A DNA stretch of 6,992 bases from Phycisphaerae bacterium (lineage in GTDB: Bacteria; Planctomycetota; Phycisphaerae; SM23-33), in assembly GCA_030754715.1 (NCBI GenBank), contig JASLZV010000094.1, forward strand, positions 1 to 6,992, given 5' to 3'. The translations under genes and the position numbers were made by a program. The notes beneath the pieces are model-generated. The model had not been told where the DNA came from. It ran no database searches and was given only the letters and a program-made list of their open reading frames with translations. This document shows positions 1 to 5,635 of the stretch, piece after piece. How positions within the stretch are numbered: the first letter of the stretch is position 1; each line of letters opens with the position of its first letter.

Positions 1-954
1 ATGGTAGCCGTCCGAATCGCGCGGGGTTATACGAAGCGAGACAAGGTGGCCTTTTGCGGATACCACGGCTGGCATGACTGGTACCTGGCAGCGAATTTGG
101 CTGATGATAGCGTGCTTGACGAGCATTTGTTGCCCGGCCTCAAGCCGCGGGGCGTTCCAAGGCCGCTTGTCAATACGGCGATCCCTTTCAATTACAACGA
201 TCTGGACGCCCTGAAGGACATTCTGGAATCGAACACGGGGCAGGTTGCGGCCATCGTCATGGAAGCCACGCGTCATTATCGGCCGAACAAGGGGTTCCTT
301 GAGGGTGTCCGTCAATTGGCCGACCAACACGGGGCCGTGTTGATCTTTGACGAGGTGGTCACCGGTTTTCGTATGGCGATGGGCGGGGCACAGGAGTATT
401 TCGGCGTGACGCCGGACTTGGCCGTTTTTGCCAAGACTATTTCCAATGGTTATCCGATGGGCGCTGTTGTGGGGCGCCGCGATGTCATGAATACCGTCAA
501 CGAGCAGTTCATCAGCAGCACATACTGGACGGACGCCGTGGGCACGGCCGCGGCGCTGGCTACGATTGAGAAGATGCAGCGTATTGGTGTGGTCGAATAC
601 ATTTGGGACCTAGGCAAAGAACTCAGCGCGGGCCTGTCCGAGGCGTTGGAAAAGGCGGGCATCAAGGGCAATATCCTGGGTTGGCCGTCCCATCCGATTC
701 TGTCGTTAACCGGCCATGACGGTGAAGTGGGGGGAGCCATGGCGACATTCTTTGTTCGGGGACAATTGGCCCGCGGATACCTGACCACCGGAACGCATTT
801 TCTGACCGCCGCTCACACCAAGGACGACATCCATAAATACCTGATGGCGGCTGAGGAAACTTTCAAGGAACTAAAGGCCTCGATGGATCGCGGGACGGTA
901 ATGGAAGACATCGACAATAGCCCCGGGCAGTCATTGTTCAAGAGACTTGCCTGA
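1..954 (+). CDS. Class III PLP-dependent aminotransferase, glutamate-1-semialdehyde-aminomutase-like (5'-truncated by window)
   Basis: This is a cytoplasmic fold-type I PLP enzyme that would transfer or shift an amino group on a small keto or aldehyde substrate. Visible motifs, numbered from the first visible codon, are YHGWHDW at 21-27, the IFDEVVTGFR block at 115-124 whose D117 should bind the pyridine nitrogen, and AKTISNGYPMG at 144-154 whose K145 is the predicted Schiff-base lysine. STYWTDAVGTAA at 173-184 fits the segment that contacts PLP phosphate across the dimer. The family is normally about 420-450 residues and 317 are visible. The opening residues VAVRIARGYT match the helix that follows the phosphate-binding SGTEA-type loop, so the first ATG is an internal methionine and roughly 110 residues lie upstream. 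The C-terminus is complete, ending at TGA. True HemL has a different lysine context, so tetrapyrrole synthesis is unlikely. The sequence style matches aminotransferases of surface-glycan clusters, but the substrate cannot be read from the sequence. Confidence 0.9.
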   Translation: MVAVRIARGYTKRDKVAFCGYHGWHDWYLAANLADDSVLDEHLLPGLKPRGVPRPLVNTAIPFNYNDLDALKDILESNTGQVAAIVMEATRHYRPNKGFLEGVRQLADQHGAVLIFDEVVTGFRMAMGGAQEYFGVTPDLAVFAKTISNGYPMGAVVGRRDVMNTVNEQFISSTYWTDAVGTAAALATIEKMQRIGVVEYIWDLGKELSAGLSEALEKAGIKGNILGWPSHPILSLTGHDGEVGGAMATFFVRGQLARGYLTTGTHFLTAAHTKDDIHKYLMAAEETFKELKASMDRGTVMEDIDNSPGQSLFKRLA

Positions 955-1000
955 GTCGGCAGCAAGAGGCCAAGACTGTGCCGCGCTGAAACGTATAGCT

Positions 1001-2161
1001 TTAGTGAACATACATTTCCCAGTCCTCGATATTGACCGGCAGGGAAGTGCCCGTGCGGATTGATTCCATGGATCGCTCGCTGAGATACGTTGCGCGCATG
1101 CCGCTCATCTCGTCTATCGGGGACGGCTTGTCATGCAGGATCGCCTCGACGAATGTTTCCAGGAGATTGAAATGGCCCTTGTCGGGGAAGCAATAGTTAA
1201 ACTTGCCCGTTTCGACGAACTCCCGACCGGTGGCGTCGATTTTGGCTAGATAAGCCGACATGCCGCCTTCTTTTCCAACGTTCGGATAACAGTCTTGCTG
1301 AAGAGGAAACTTCTTTACGGTTCTTTCGCCCTGGCCGTAGTATTGATTCTCCACGTAACATTCGCTTCGGAAGATTCTTCCGTGATCCTGAATTTCGACG
1401 AGTTCTTTAGGGTACTCGAAGGATCCGCAGGCACTGAATAAAATACATCCCAGAGAGCCTCCGGCAAACTCGATGCTTATTATATAGTTCAACCGGGTGC
1501 TGCCGACCGCGGTTATCCTTGTAGGCCTGTCTTCGAGCATCCAGGGTATGAGATCGAGCCAATGGCAACCCTCCCCGATGATCAGGCCGCCGCCTTCCTT
1601 CCAATCGATGTGCACGCCGCCATAGGTCAGGCTCTCGTCGTTGATGCGGATGAGCATTGTCGAGGTTCCCTCTTCGGCCCATTTCTGGCGATCCGGTTCC
1701 TGGAGGTAAACTCGGGCCTTGCCGCGTTTGCCGTTGCGGTGGTCCAGATAGGTGCGCTTCATGTCTATCATTGCTGGGCTGAATCGCCTGTTGTAGTCTA
1801 CGCAGAGTTTGACGCCTTTTCTCCGAACGACCTTTATGACGCTATAGGCCTCGGCTGTCGTCATGGTCATCGGTTTTTCACAGAACAGATGCTTGCCGGC
1901 GTTGATCGTTTCTTGAACGAAGAAGAGATGCATTTCATGAGGGACGCTGAGTATCACCAGGTCGATCTTAGGATCGTTGAGAACGTTTCGGTAATCCGCT
2001 GATGTTTTCTTTGCTCCGAAGCTCTCGGCAGTCTTTCTACCCTTTTCACTCCGCGAACTGCAATGCAACAGTTCCACGTTTCCGGCAGCGGCGCAGTTGG
2101 GTAAGTGTTGTCCTGTGGCGAACTTACCGCAACCGATGACTCCGACTCGTACCTTGTCCAT
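1001..2161 (-). CDS. Gfo/Idh/MocA family NAD(P)-dependent oxidoreductase
   Basis: This is a predicted soluble dehydrogenase acting on a sugar, sugar nucleotide or inositol-like polyol. The N-terminal Rossmann fold starts at residue 4 with VRVGVIGCGKFA, where G10, C11 and G12 form the dinucleotide turn. CEKPM at 94-98 carries the family's EKP motif, with K96 the expected catalytic or cofactor-contacting lysine. DYNRRFSP at 122-129 is the usual strand leaving the Rossmann domain. The C-terminal alpha/beta domain has GEGCHWLDLIPWML at 196-209, matching the G-x-x-x-H-x-x-D active-site helix with H200 and D203. At 386 residues it is full length for the family. The ATG lies at 2159-2161 on the minus strand. 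No strong Shine-Dalgarno is visible, only a GGA about 13 nt upstream. It converges on the aminotransferase with a 46-bp gap and diverges from the pilus operon. The NRRFSP form is common in polysaccharide-cluster members. Its codons look more AT-rich than its neighbours'. Confidence 0.92.
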   Translation of the reverse strand: MDKVRVGVIGCGKFATGQHLPNCAAAGNVELLHCSSRSEKGRKTAESFGAKKTSADYRNVLNDPKIDLVILSVPHEMHLFFVQETINAGKHLFCEKPMTMTTAEAYSVIKVVRRKGVKLCVDYNRRFSPAMIDMKRTYLDHRNGKRGKARVYLQEPDRQKWAEEGTSTMLIRINDESLTYGGVHIDWKEGGGLIIGEGCHWLDLIPWMLEDRPTRITAVGSTRLNYIISIEFAGGSLGCILFSACGSFEYPKELVEIQDHGRIFRSECYVENQYYGQGERTVKKFPLQQDCYPNVGKEGGMSAYLAKIDATGREFVETGKFNYCFPDKGHFNLLETFVEAILHDKPSPIDEMSGMRATYLSERSMESIRTGTSLPVNIEDWEMYVH

Positions 2162-2204
2162 AGGGTTGGGTTTCCAGGTTGTTTGCGGATTGCGACCGAA
2201 ACAG

Positions 2205-2218
2205 CTTCAAACTTCAAA
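2205..2218. repeat. Tandem heptamer CTTCAAA x2
   Basis: CTTCAAA is repeated back to back at 2205-2211 and 2212-2218, reading TTTGAAG twice on the minus strand. It lies in the presumed 5' untranslated region of the oxidoreductase gene, about 45-57 bp before its ATG. It could be a half-site array for a regulator or simple slippage. Confidence 0.4.
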
Positions 2219-2242
2219 GGAGGGGTGATGCTATCACGGTAA
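2218..2242 (+). other. Strong Shine-Dalgarno followed by a four-codon mini-ORF
   Basis: AGGAGG at 2218-2223 is followed after 4 nt by ATG at 2228, with an overlapping in-frame GTG at 2225. The frame reads Met-Leu-Ser-Arg and stops at TAA 2240-2242. This is the best ribosome-binding sequence in the window, yet it serves no real gene. It could be a leader mini-ORF, the remnant of a lost gene start, or chance, since on the other strand the same bases lie in the oxidoreductase leader. Confidence 0.3.
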
Positions 2243-2257
2243 ACTCCTGTGGGTCAA
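2228..2257 (-). promoter_or_regulatory. Candidate promoter for the oxidoreductase gene
   Basis: On the minus strand, TTGACC (plus-strand 2252-2257) and TAGCAT (2228-2233) are separated by 18 bp. They match five of six -35 and four of six -10 consensus positions. Transcription would begin near 2221 and leave a leader of about 60 nt. This is a pattern match only, and sigma factors outside the well-studied groups may read different boxes. Confidence 0.3.
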
Positions 2258-2317
2258 GGCCATTTCCAGGTTCCCCGCCAGTGTCTAACCGCCGATGTGG
2301 GTGGGGTCTAAATCCGC

Positions 2318-2346
2318 TTGTTTGGCGGTCGGGGATTACGTAAACT
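2318..2346 (+). promoter_or_regulatory. cpaFp: Candidate promoter for the pilus operon
   Basis: TTGTTT at 2318-2323 and TAAACT at 2341-2346 are separated by exactly 17 bp, matching three of six -35 and four of six -10 positions. The start would be near 2353, giving a leader of about 95 nt before the ATPase gene. The 9-bp direct repeat AAATCCGCT flanks it at 2310-2318 and 2367-2375, where a bound protein could cover both sides of the promoter. It is a weak match and no other candidate in the region looks better. Confidence 0.28.
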
Positions 2347-2370
2347 AGATTTGTGGTAGAGACTTGAAAT

Positions 2371-2415
2371 CCGCTGCCACAATAGCGGCTTGCGTGTGTC
2401 CCACCATTCAGGTGG
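2371..2415 (+). promoter_or_regulatory. Two small hairpins in the pilus-operon leader
   Basis: CCGCT (2371-2375) pairs with AGCGG (2384-2388) across an 8-nt loop. CCACC (2401-2405) pairs with GGTGG (2411-2415) across a 5-nt loop. Both perfect 5-bp stems fall between the candidate transcription start and the ATPase start codon. Neither is followed by a T-tract, so they are not intrinsic terminators. They might stabilise the leader or mark operator sites. Confidence 0.3.
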
Positions 2416-2448
2416 ACGGGCTGTGCGCAAGGCGAGCGAGAGAAACCA

Positions 2449-3564
2449 ATGCCTGACAGGGCGAGTATTTTCAAGACGACGGTAGAACACTTCCTGGCGC
2501 CGGTAATGGGGTTTATGGGTGATCCGTCGGTGGCCGAGATTATGATCAACGCGCCGGACGAGATTTACATCGAAAAGGACGGTAAACTGGTCAAGACTGA
2601 CGCTCGTTTCGAGGACGAACAGACCCTTCTTTCTGCGGTCAACAACGTGCTGCAATACACCGACAAGCGGATGGATGAGGAGCACCCGCTGATCGACTCC
2701 CGTTTGCCCGACGGTAGCCGTGTCCACGTGGTGATGAAGCCGCTGTGCCGCCGCGGCGTATGTGTGACGATCCGCAAGTTCGCCAAGGCCATGTTCGACG
2801 CTCAGCACCTGGTCAAGCTAGGCACGTGGACCAAGGAGGTGTTGGAGTATTTTCAGATACTCGTCCAAGCGGAAAAGAACGTGCTGGTGGCAGGCGGCAC
2901 TTCCAGCGGCAAGACCAGCCTTCTTAACGCATTGAGCAGTTTCGTGCCTAACCATCAGCGGATCGTCGCAATTGAGGATTCCTCGGAGTTGGAATTGCAG
3001 CAGGACCACGTAATCAGCCTGGAGAGCCGCCAACCCGATCGCTGGGGTCGAGGTCAGGTGACCATTGCGGATCTGTTTCGCTCCTCGCTTCGTTTGCGGC
3101 CGGACCGGGTGATTATCGGTGAGGTTCGCGGTGGGGAAGCCTTGGACATGATCCAAGCGATGATGTCCGGCCACGCCGGCAGTATGTCTACACTGCATGC
3201 CAATACGACTCTGGACGCGCTGAGTCGGCTTGAAACGCTGGCGATGATGAACAGGGTGCAACTGCCGCTCCATGCGTTGCGAGCCCAGATTACCTCGGCC
3301 ATTGACCTGCTTGTGCTGGTAACGCGGTTCAATGACGGGCGCCGAGCCCTCACGCAGGTTTCTGAGGTCTTGCCGCTAGGGGACGACGGGCACTACTGCG
3401 TGCAGGACATTTTCGATTACCGGCTGACCGGCAAGGCCGGGCAGGCCGGAATCGGCACGTTGATCTGGACCGGTTTGAAGTCCGTGTTCCGTGACGAAAC
3501 CAAAGTGCGTATCCTGCGGGACTCAAGGAACTTGACCAAAAAGATATTTGATGCCGATACATAG
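2449..3564 (+). CDS. cpaF: CpaF/TadA-type secretion ATPase of a Tad pilus
   Basis: This is a hexameric cytoplasmic ATPase of the type II/IV secretion (VirB11/GspE-like) family that powers assembly of Flp-type pili. The N-terminal domain (about 20-125) includes DPSVAEIMINAPDEIYIE and RLPDGSRVHVV, both typical of CpaF. The ATPase domain has Walker A GGTSSGKT at 149-156 with K155 and T156, an Asp box IEDSSELEL at 175-183, Walker B RPDRVIIGEVRG at 217-228 with E225, and a His box GHAGSMSTLHAN at 241-252. The C-terminus runs through QITSAIDLLVLVTR to IWTGLKSVFRDE, as in full-length relatives. At 371 residues it is shorter than most CpaF proteins (about 420-480) because the extra N-terminal helical bundle is absent. 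No forkhead-associated domain is present. The ATG at 2449 has only a weak GAG-rich upstream sequence. The gene ends in tandem stops TAG TAG (3562-3567). It heads the pilus operon. Confidence 0.95.
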   Translation: MPDRASIFKTTVEHFLAPVMGFMGDPSVAEIMINAPDEIYIEKDGKLVKTDARFEDEQTLLSAVNNVLQYTDKRMDEEHPLIDSRLPDGSRVHVVMKPLCRRGVCVTIRKFAKAMFDAQHLVKLGTWTKEVLEYFQILVQAEKNVLVAGGTSSGKTSLLNALSSFVPNHQRIVAIEDSSELELQQDHVISLESRQPDRWGRGQVTIADLFRSSLRLRPDRVIIGEVRGGEALDMIQAMMSGHAGSMSTLHANTTLDALSRLETLAMMNRVQLPLHALRAQITSAIDLLVLVTRFNDGRRALTQVSEVLPLGDDGHYCVQDIFDYRLTGKAGQAGIGTLIWTGLKSVFRDETKVRILRDSRNLTKKIFDADT

Positions 3565-3586
3565 TAGTGTGGAACCGTGTGCGTTA

Positions 3587-3772
3587 ATGTTTGTGGAAGA
3601 CAGGAAAATTTGCGGTCTGTATGGCGACCAGGGCGGGCAGGCCACTATTGAGTGGGCCTTGCTGCTGGTTGGCATTGGCCTCCCGCTGATTTACGTGTTC
3701 GTCTTGTTGCTGGACACGTTGGCGGAACTGTACAGGATGGTGTCGTTCATTGAAACGCTTCCGTTCCCGTAA
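3587..3772 (+). CDS. Small Flp-like prepilin with Glu-Trp processing motif
   Basis: This is a predicted inner-membrane prepilin-like subunit. From the chosen start it has a polar 17-residue leader ending in Gly-Gly, followed by QATIEWALLLVGIG. Cleavage after the second glycine would give a mature protein of only 44 residues with Glu at +5, the hallmark of Flp/TadE-class substrates. Tyr or Phe at +6 is replaced by Trp. One hydrophobic helix follows, covering about 20 residues, and then a short tail ending in LPFP. The ATG at 3587 begins 22 nt after the ATPase stop and gives a leader of ordinary length. In-frame TTG 3548, ATG 3551 and GTG 3569 are alternatives that would overlap or abut the end of cpaF. 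None has a clear Shine-Dalgarno, so the start is uncertain. It could be a minor pilin, a priming subunit or a TadE/TadF-like pseudopilin. The role is inferred from the motif and the neighbours. Confidence 0.72.
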   Translation: MFVEDRKICGLYGDQGGQATIEWALLLVGIGLPLIYVFVLLLDTLAELYRMVSFIETLPFP

Positions 3773-3810
3773 GGCTGCCGGGAAGTGGATGGCTCAACTG
3801 GAGTAGCCTT
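3771..3810 (+). other. Inverted repeat between the two pilin genes
   Basis: AAGGCT (3771-3776, overlapping the last base of the first pilin's stop codon) is perfectly complementary to AGCCTT (3805-3810), with a 28-nt loop. A nested GGCT/AGCC pairing is also possible (3791-3794 with 3805-3808). There is no following T-tract. It ends just before the ribosome-binding sequence of flp and could influence relative expression of the two pilins, but it may be chance. Confidence 0.25.
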
Positions 3811-3826
3811 TGGATGGTGATTGGCG

Positions 3827-4042
3827 ATGAAAAACATGTTTGGCTGGATCGGGAATACGCTGGGTGCACTGCATCGGGATGAGAGGGGCGCGGACATGAT
3901 CGAGTACATTCTGATTGTGGCCGCAGTTGCCCTGCCGCTGCTGGCCGTGGTGATCTGGTTCTGGACGGATATTTCGCAATGGGCCAAGGAATTGTGGGAC
4001 GACGCGAAGGGCCATGAGGGTCTCGACCCTGACGACATCTAA
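3827..4042 (+). CDS. flp: Flp-type major pilin
   Basis: This is the probable structural subunit of the Tad pilus, made as a class III (Flp) prepilin and polymerised after cleavage at the inner membrane. From the first Met, the leader runs 21 residues, is charged near its end (RDERG), and stops before ADMIEYILIVAAVALPLLAVVIWFW. Cleavage at Gly|Ala places Glu at +5 and Tyr at +6, the canonical Flp motif, followed by a helix of about 20 hydrophobic residues. The 30-residue tail after the helix is acidic (DDAKGHEGLDPDDI). The mature protein is about 50 residues, normal for Flp. The start ATG 3827 is preferred because GGTGAT (3816-3821), part of the extended Shine-Dalgarno complement, lies 5 nt upstream. 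A TTG at 3821 would add two residues. It sits between the shorter pilin-like gene and the peptidase gene, as flp does next to tadV in known loci. Confidence 0.9.
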   Translation: MKNMFGWIGNTLGALHRDERGADMIEYILIVAAVALPLLAVVIWFWTDISQWAKELWDDAKGHEGLDPDDI

Positions 4043-4044
4043 CG

Positions 4045-4058
4045 TCCCCGAATGGGGG
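4045..4058 (+). other. GC-rich hairpin after flp
   Basis: TCCCC (4045-4049) can pair with GGGGG (4054-4058) around a GAAT tetraloop, counting one T-G pair. It starts two bases after the flp stop. No T-run follows, so it is not a classic terminator. A stable 3' hairpin could protect flp mRNA, which is usually needed in large excess over the peptidase encoded downstream. That role is inference. Confidence 0.35.
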
Positions 4059-4088
4059 GAGTTGGCTTTGTCAGACTGAGGATTTAGC

Positions 4089-4670
4089 GTGTGGCTTTGG
4101 ATTGCGCAGAAGTGGTTCCTTTGGGCCCTTGCCGTTGTGTTGGTTGCTGCGGCTGTTAGTGACCTCCGCAGCGGAAAAATTTACAACTGTGTGACGTATC
4201 CGGCTGTGTTGGTAGGCCTGGTGGGTCACTGGCTGTGGGGTGGGGTGGACTTCCAGGGGCAACGGATTGGACTTGCCGACGCGGTGATTGGACTGGTGGT
4301 GGGGTTCGTCCCGCTGTTCTTGGCGTGGCGAGCGGGGGGCATCGGGGGCGGCGATGCGAAATTGATGGCCGCGGTGGGCGCCCTGACCGGGTGGGAGTTC
4401 ACGCTGTCGTCGATGTTTTACGGATTCTTGATTGCCGGCGTGATGGCGGTGGCCACGATGGTGCGTTACCGCATCACTCTCAGGACGCTTGGGCGCGTAT
4501 GGCGGTTTCTGATGCTGGCGATAACGCCGGGCAAGGTCGACGGGCCGGCTGATCCGGCTGGCGCGGACAGCCCAAAGATAGCCTTCGGACTGGCCCTGTG
4601 CATTGGTGCGGCAATCGAACTGATCGATGTATGCCTGGATGGGCCGCTGACCGGTAGGTTGTTCCAATAA
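4089..4670 (+). CDS. cpaA: CpaA/TadV-type prepilin peptidase (A24 aspartyl protease)
   Basis: This is an integral inner-membrane peptidase that removes leader peptides from Flp-type prepilins and TadE-like pseudopilins on the cytoplasmic face. The two catalytic aspartates of the A24 family are visible: D25 in SDLRSGKIYN and D89 in the GGGDAKL motif (86-92). About six hydrophobic segments are seen, near 8-24, 36-50, 62-80, 92-108, 110-125 and 165-182. It lacks the cytosolic methyltransferase domain of large PilD enzymes, as expected for the Tad version. At 193 residues it is slightly longer than typical CpaA (about 160-175), the excess being the loop and last helix after residue 145. The start is GTG 4089, with GAGG at 4078-4081 seven bases upstream. 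It follows flp by 46 bp and precedes the TadE-like gene by 14 bp. Its likely substrates are the three E+5 proteins encoded around it. Confidence 0.93.
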   Translation: MWLWIAQKWFLWALAVVLVAAAVSDLRSGKIYNCVTYPAVLVGLVGHWLWGGVDFQGQRIGLADAVIGLVVGFVPLFLAWRAGGIGGGDAKLMAAVGALTGWEFTLSSMFYGFLIAGVMAVATMVRYRITLRTLGRVWRFLMLAITPGKVDGPADPAGADSPKIAFGLALCIGAAIELIDVCLDGPLTGRLFQ

Positions 4671-4684
4671 GCGAGAGTGAGCGG

Positions 4685-5635
4685 ATGCCCGGAGACTTGC
4701 GACAATGCGGTTTTCTCAAAAACCCTCCATCGCTTGGGCTTTGGTGCCTGCTGCCTGGTTTGCTGCTGGTAGTGGTGATGCTGGTGGCGACGGGATGGGC
4801 GGTTTTCTTGGCCCTTGGTGACTGGTGGGTCTGGCGATGGGTTCGCCCGGCGCTGGTCAGCGGACAATTTGCCAAGTATGGCCTGGTTATGCTGGGGTCG
4901 GCTGTGGCGCTGGCGGTGCTGTGTGGGCTGCTGTGGCGAGCGGGCGGGAGCCGGCGGGGCTGGCGTGGAGACCAGGAAGGTGGGGCTATGATCGAGTTCG
5001 TCATGGTTCTGCCCATTGCACTTATGTTGGTGCTGATCATGGCTCAGTCGTCGCTCCTGATGGTGGGCAACCTGTGTGTGAACTATTCGGCGTATTGTGC
5101 GGCCCGTTCGGCGATCGTCACCATCCCCGACGACCTGAGCCCTGGCGAACCGCCAAACTATGTGGATGGCCGGCCGGACTCGTCGGCCAAGCGTCGCCGC
5201 ATTCTCCTGGCGGCGGCTTGGGCGGTTTTGCCGGTGTCGTGCTCGATTCGCGAGCAGTCTGAGGCGGGAGGGCTGGAACTGATGGAGGGGTTGGAGCAGT
5301 TTTTCAAAACGTACAACCGCAAACCACCCGGATGGATACGCACGCATCTGGGGCGGAAACTGCGATATGCCCTGGATCACACGTCTGTGGACCTGGCCCC
5401 GCCGGAAAATGGAGATACGTATGGGCCGGCTGAGGACATCCACGTATCCGTGGACCATACGTTCTACTTGGCTGTCCCGTATGCAAGCGGGTTGTTTTAC
5501 AAAGCAGACAGAGACGGTGTTGAACTGGACATCGGCACGGGTGAATACGGCATTGTTATCCGTGTCGCCTGCACGCTTACTAATGAAGGTGTGCAGGATT
5601 ACGTGGACGTGGAAGAATTCCCTGTATCACAATGA
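4685..5635 (+). CDS. tadE: TadE-like pseudopilin with two-helix N-terminal extension
   Basis: This is a predicted minor pseudopilin of the Tad assembly machine. The TadE-like core begins at DQEGGAMIEFVMVLP (96-110). Cleavage between G99 and G100 would place E104 at +5 and F105 at +6, followed by a transmembrane helix at about 104-128 and the small-residue segment YSAYCAARSAIV (134-145) typical of TadE. The rest (146-316) is an extracytoplasmic domain rich in short strands, with C186 and C296 as possible disulfide partners. Unusually, about 99 residues precede the cleavage site. They include two strong hydrophobic helices (about 19-45 and 65-84) and a Trp-rich loop (WWVWRWVRP, 47-55). The Arg-rich stretch 85-95 would be cytoplasmic, so topology still allows processing. 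The start ATG 4685 has GAGAGTGAG about 3 nt upstream. There is no Met/Gly context for a convincing internal start. The 316-residue length compares with about 150-200 for usual TadE. Confidence 0.82.
   Translation: MPGDLRQCGFLKNPPSLGLWCLLPGLLLVVVMLVATGWAVFLALGDWWVWRWVRPALVSGQFAKYGLVMLGSAVALAVLCGLLWRAGGSRRGWRGDQEGGAMIEFVMVLPIALMLVLIMAQSSLLMVGNLCVNYSAYCAARSAIVTIPDDLSPGEPPNYVDGRPDSSAKRRRILLAAAWAVLPVSCSIREQSEAGGLELMEGLEQFFKTYNRKPPGWIRTHLGRKLRYALDHTSVDLAPPENGDTYGPAEDIHVSVDHTFYLAVPYASGLFYKADRDGVELDIGTGEYGIVIRVACTLTNEGVQDYVDVEEFPVSQ

Larger units (their letters stand above)
2171..2272. repeat. Direct repeat pair TTTCCAGGTT
   Basis: The ten bases TTTCCAGGTT occur exactly at 2171-2180 and again at 2263-2272, 92 bp apart start to start. 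One copy sits just upstream of the oxidoreductase start codon and the other just upstream of its candidate promoter. A perfect 10-mer pair in about 290 bp is expected by chance in only a few percent of random sequences, so a regulator site is possible, but base composition could also explain it. Confidence 0.4.
2162..2448. other. Divergent intergenic control region
   Basis: This 287-bp region lies between the leftward oxidoreductase gene and the rightward pilus operon and must contain the start signals for both. It has a plausible sigma-70-like promoter in each direction, a 10-bp direct repeat (TTTCCAGGTT), a 9-bp direct repeat (AAATCCGCT), a tandem heptamer, two short hairpins and a strong ribosome-binding sequence with only a four-codon reading frame. 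No tRNA, rRNA or larger protein-coding frame is evident. Confidence 0.6.

Noticed and set aside
955..1000. Possible bidirectional terminator between the convergent genes
   Set aside because: Only a 4-bp GGCA/TGCC pairing was found with a long loop and no T-tract on either strand.
1562..2002. 146-codon plus-strand frame inside the oxidoreductase gene
   Set aside because: It lies wholly antisense to a gene with intact Rossmann and EKP motifs, has no ribosome-binding site and resembles no family.
2295..2348. 17-codon frame (ATG 2295 to TAG 2346-2348) upstream of cpaF
   Set aside because: No ribosome-binding sequence, no hydrophobic or motif content, and it overlaps the candidate promoter.
2308..2808. 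166-codon minus-strand frame covering the intergenic region and the start of cpaF
   Set aside because: It overlaps the conserved N-terminal domain of the ATPase in antisense and shows no recognisable motif.
4685..4990. Frameshift or merger of a separate small membrane gene with tadE
   Set aside because: The frame is continuous without a stop, codon bias looks uniform, and no convincing internal start with a leader before GGAMIEF is present. A natural extension is the simpler reading, though relatives should be compared.
4466..5458. 330-codon open frame on the minus strand across the cpaA 3' end and most of the TadE-like gene
   Set aside because: Its translation is extremely rich in His, Arg, Gln and Pro with no domain pattern, as expected from the antisense of a GC-rich gene. 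The opposite strand has clear protease and pseudopilin motifs.
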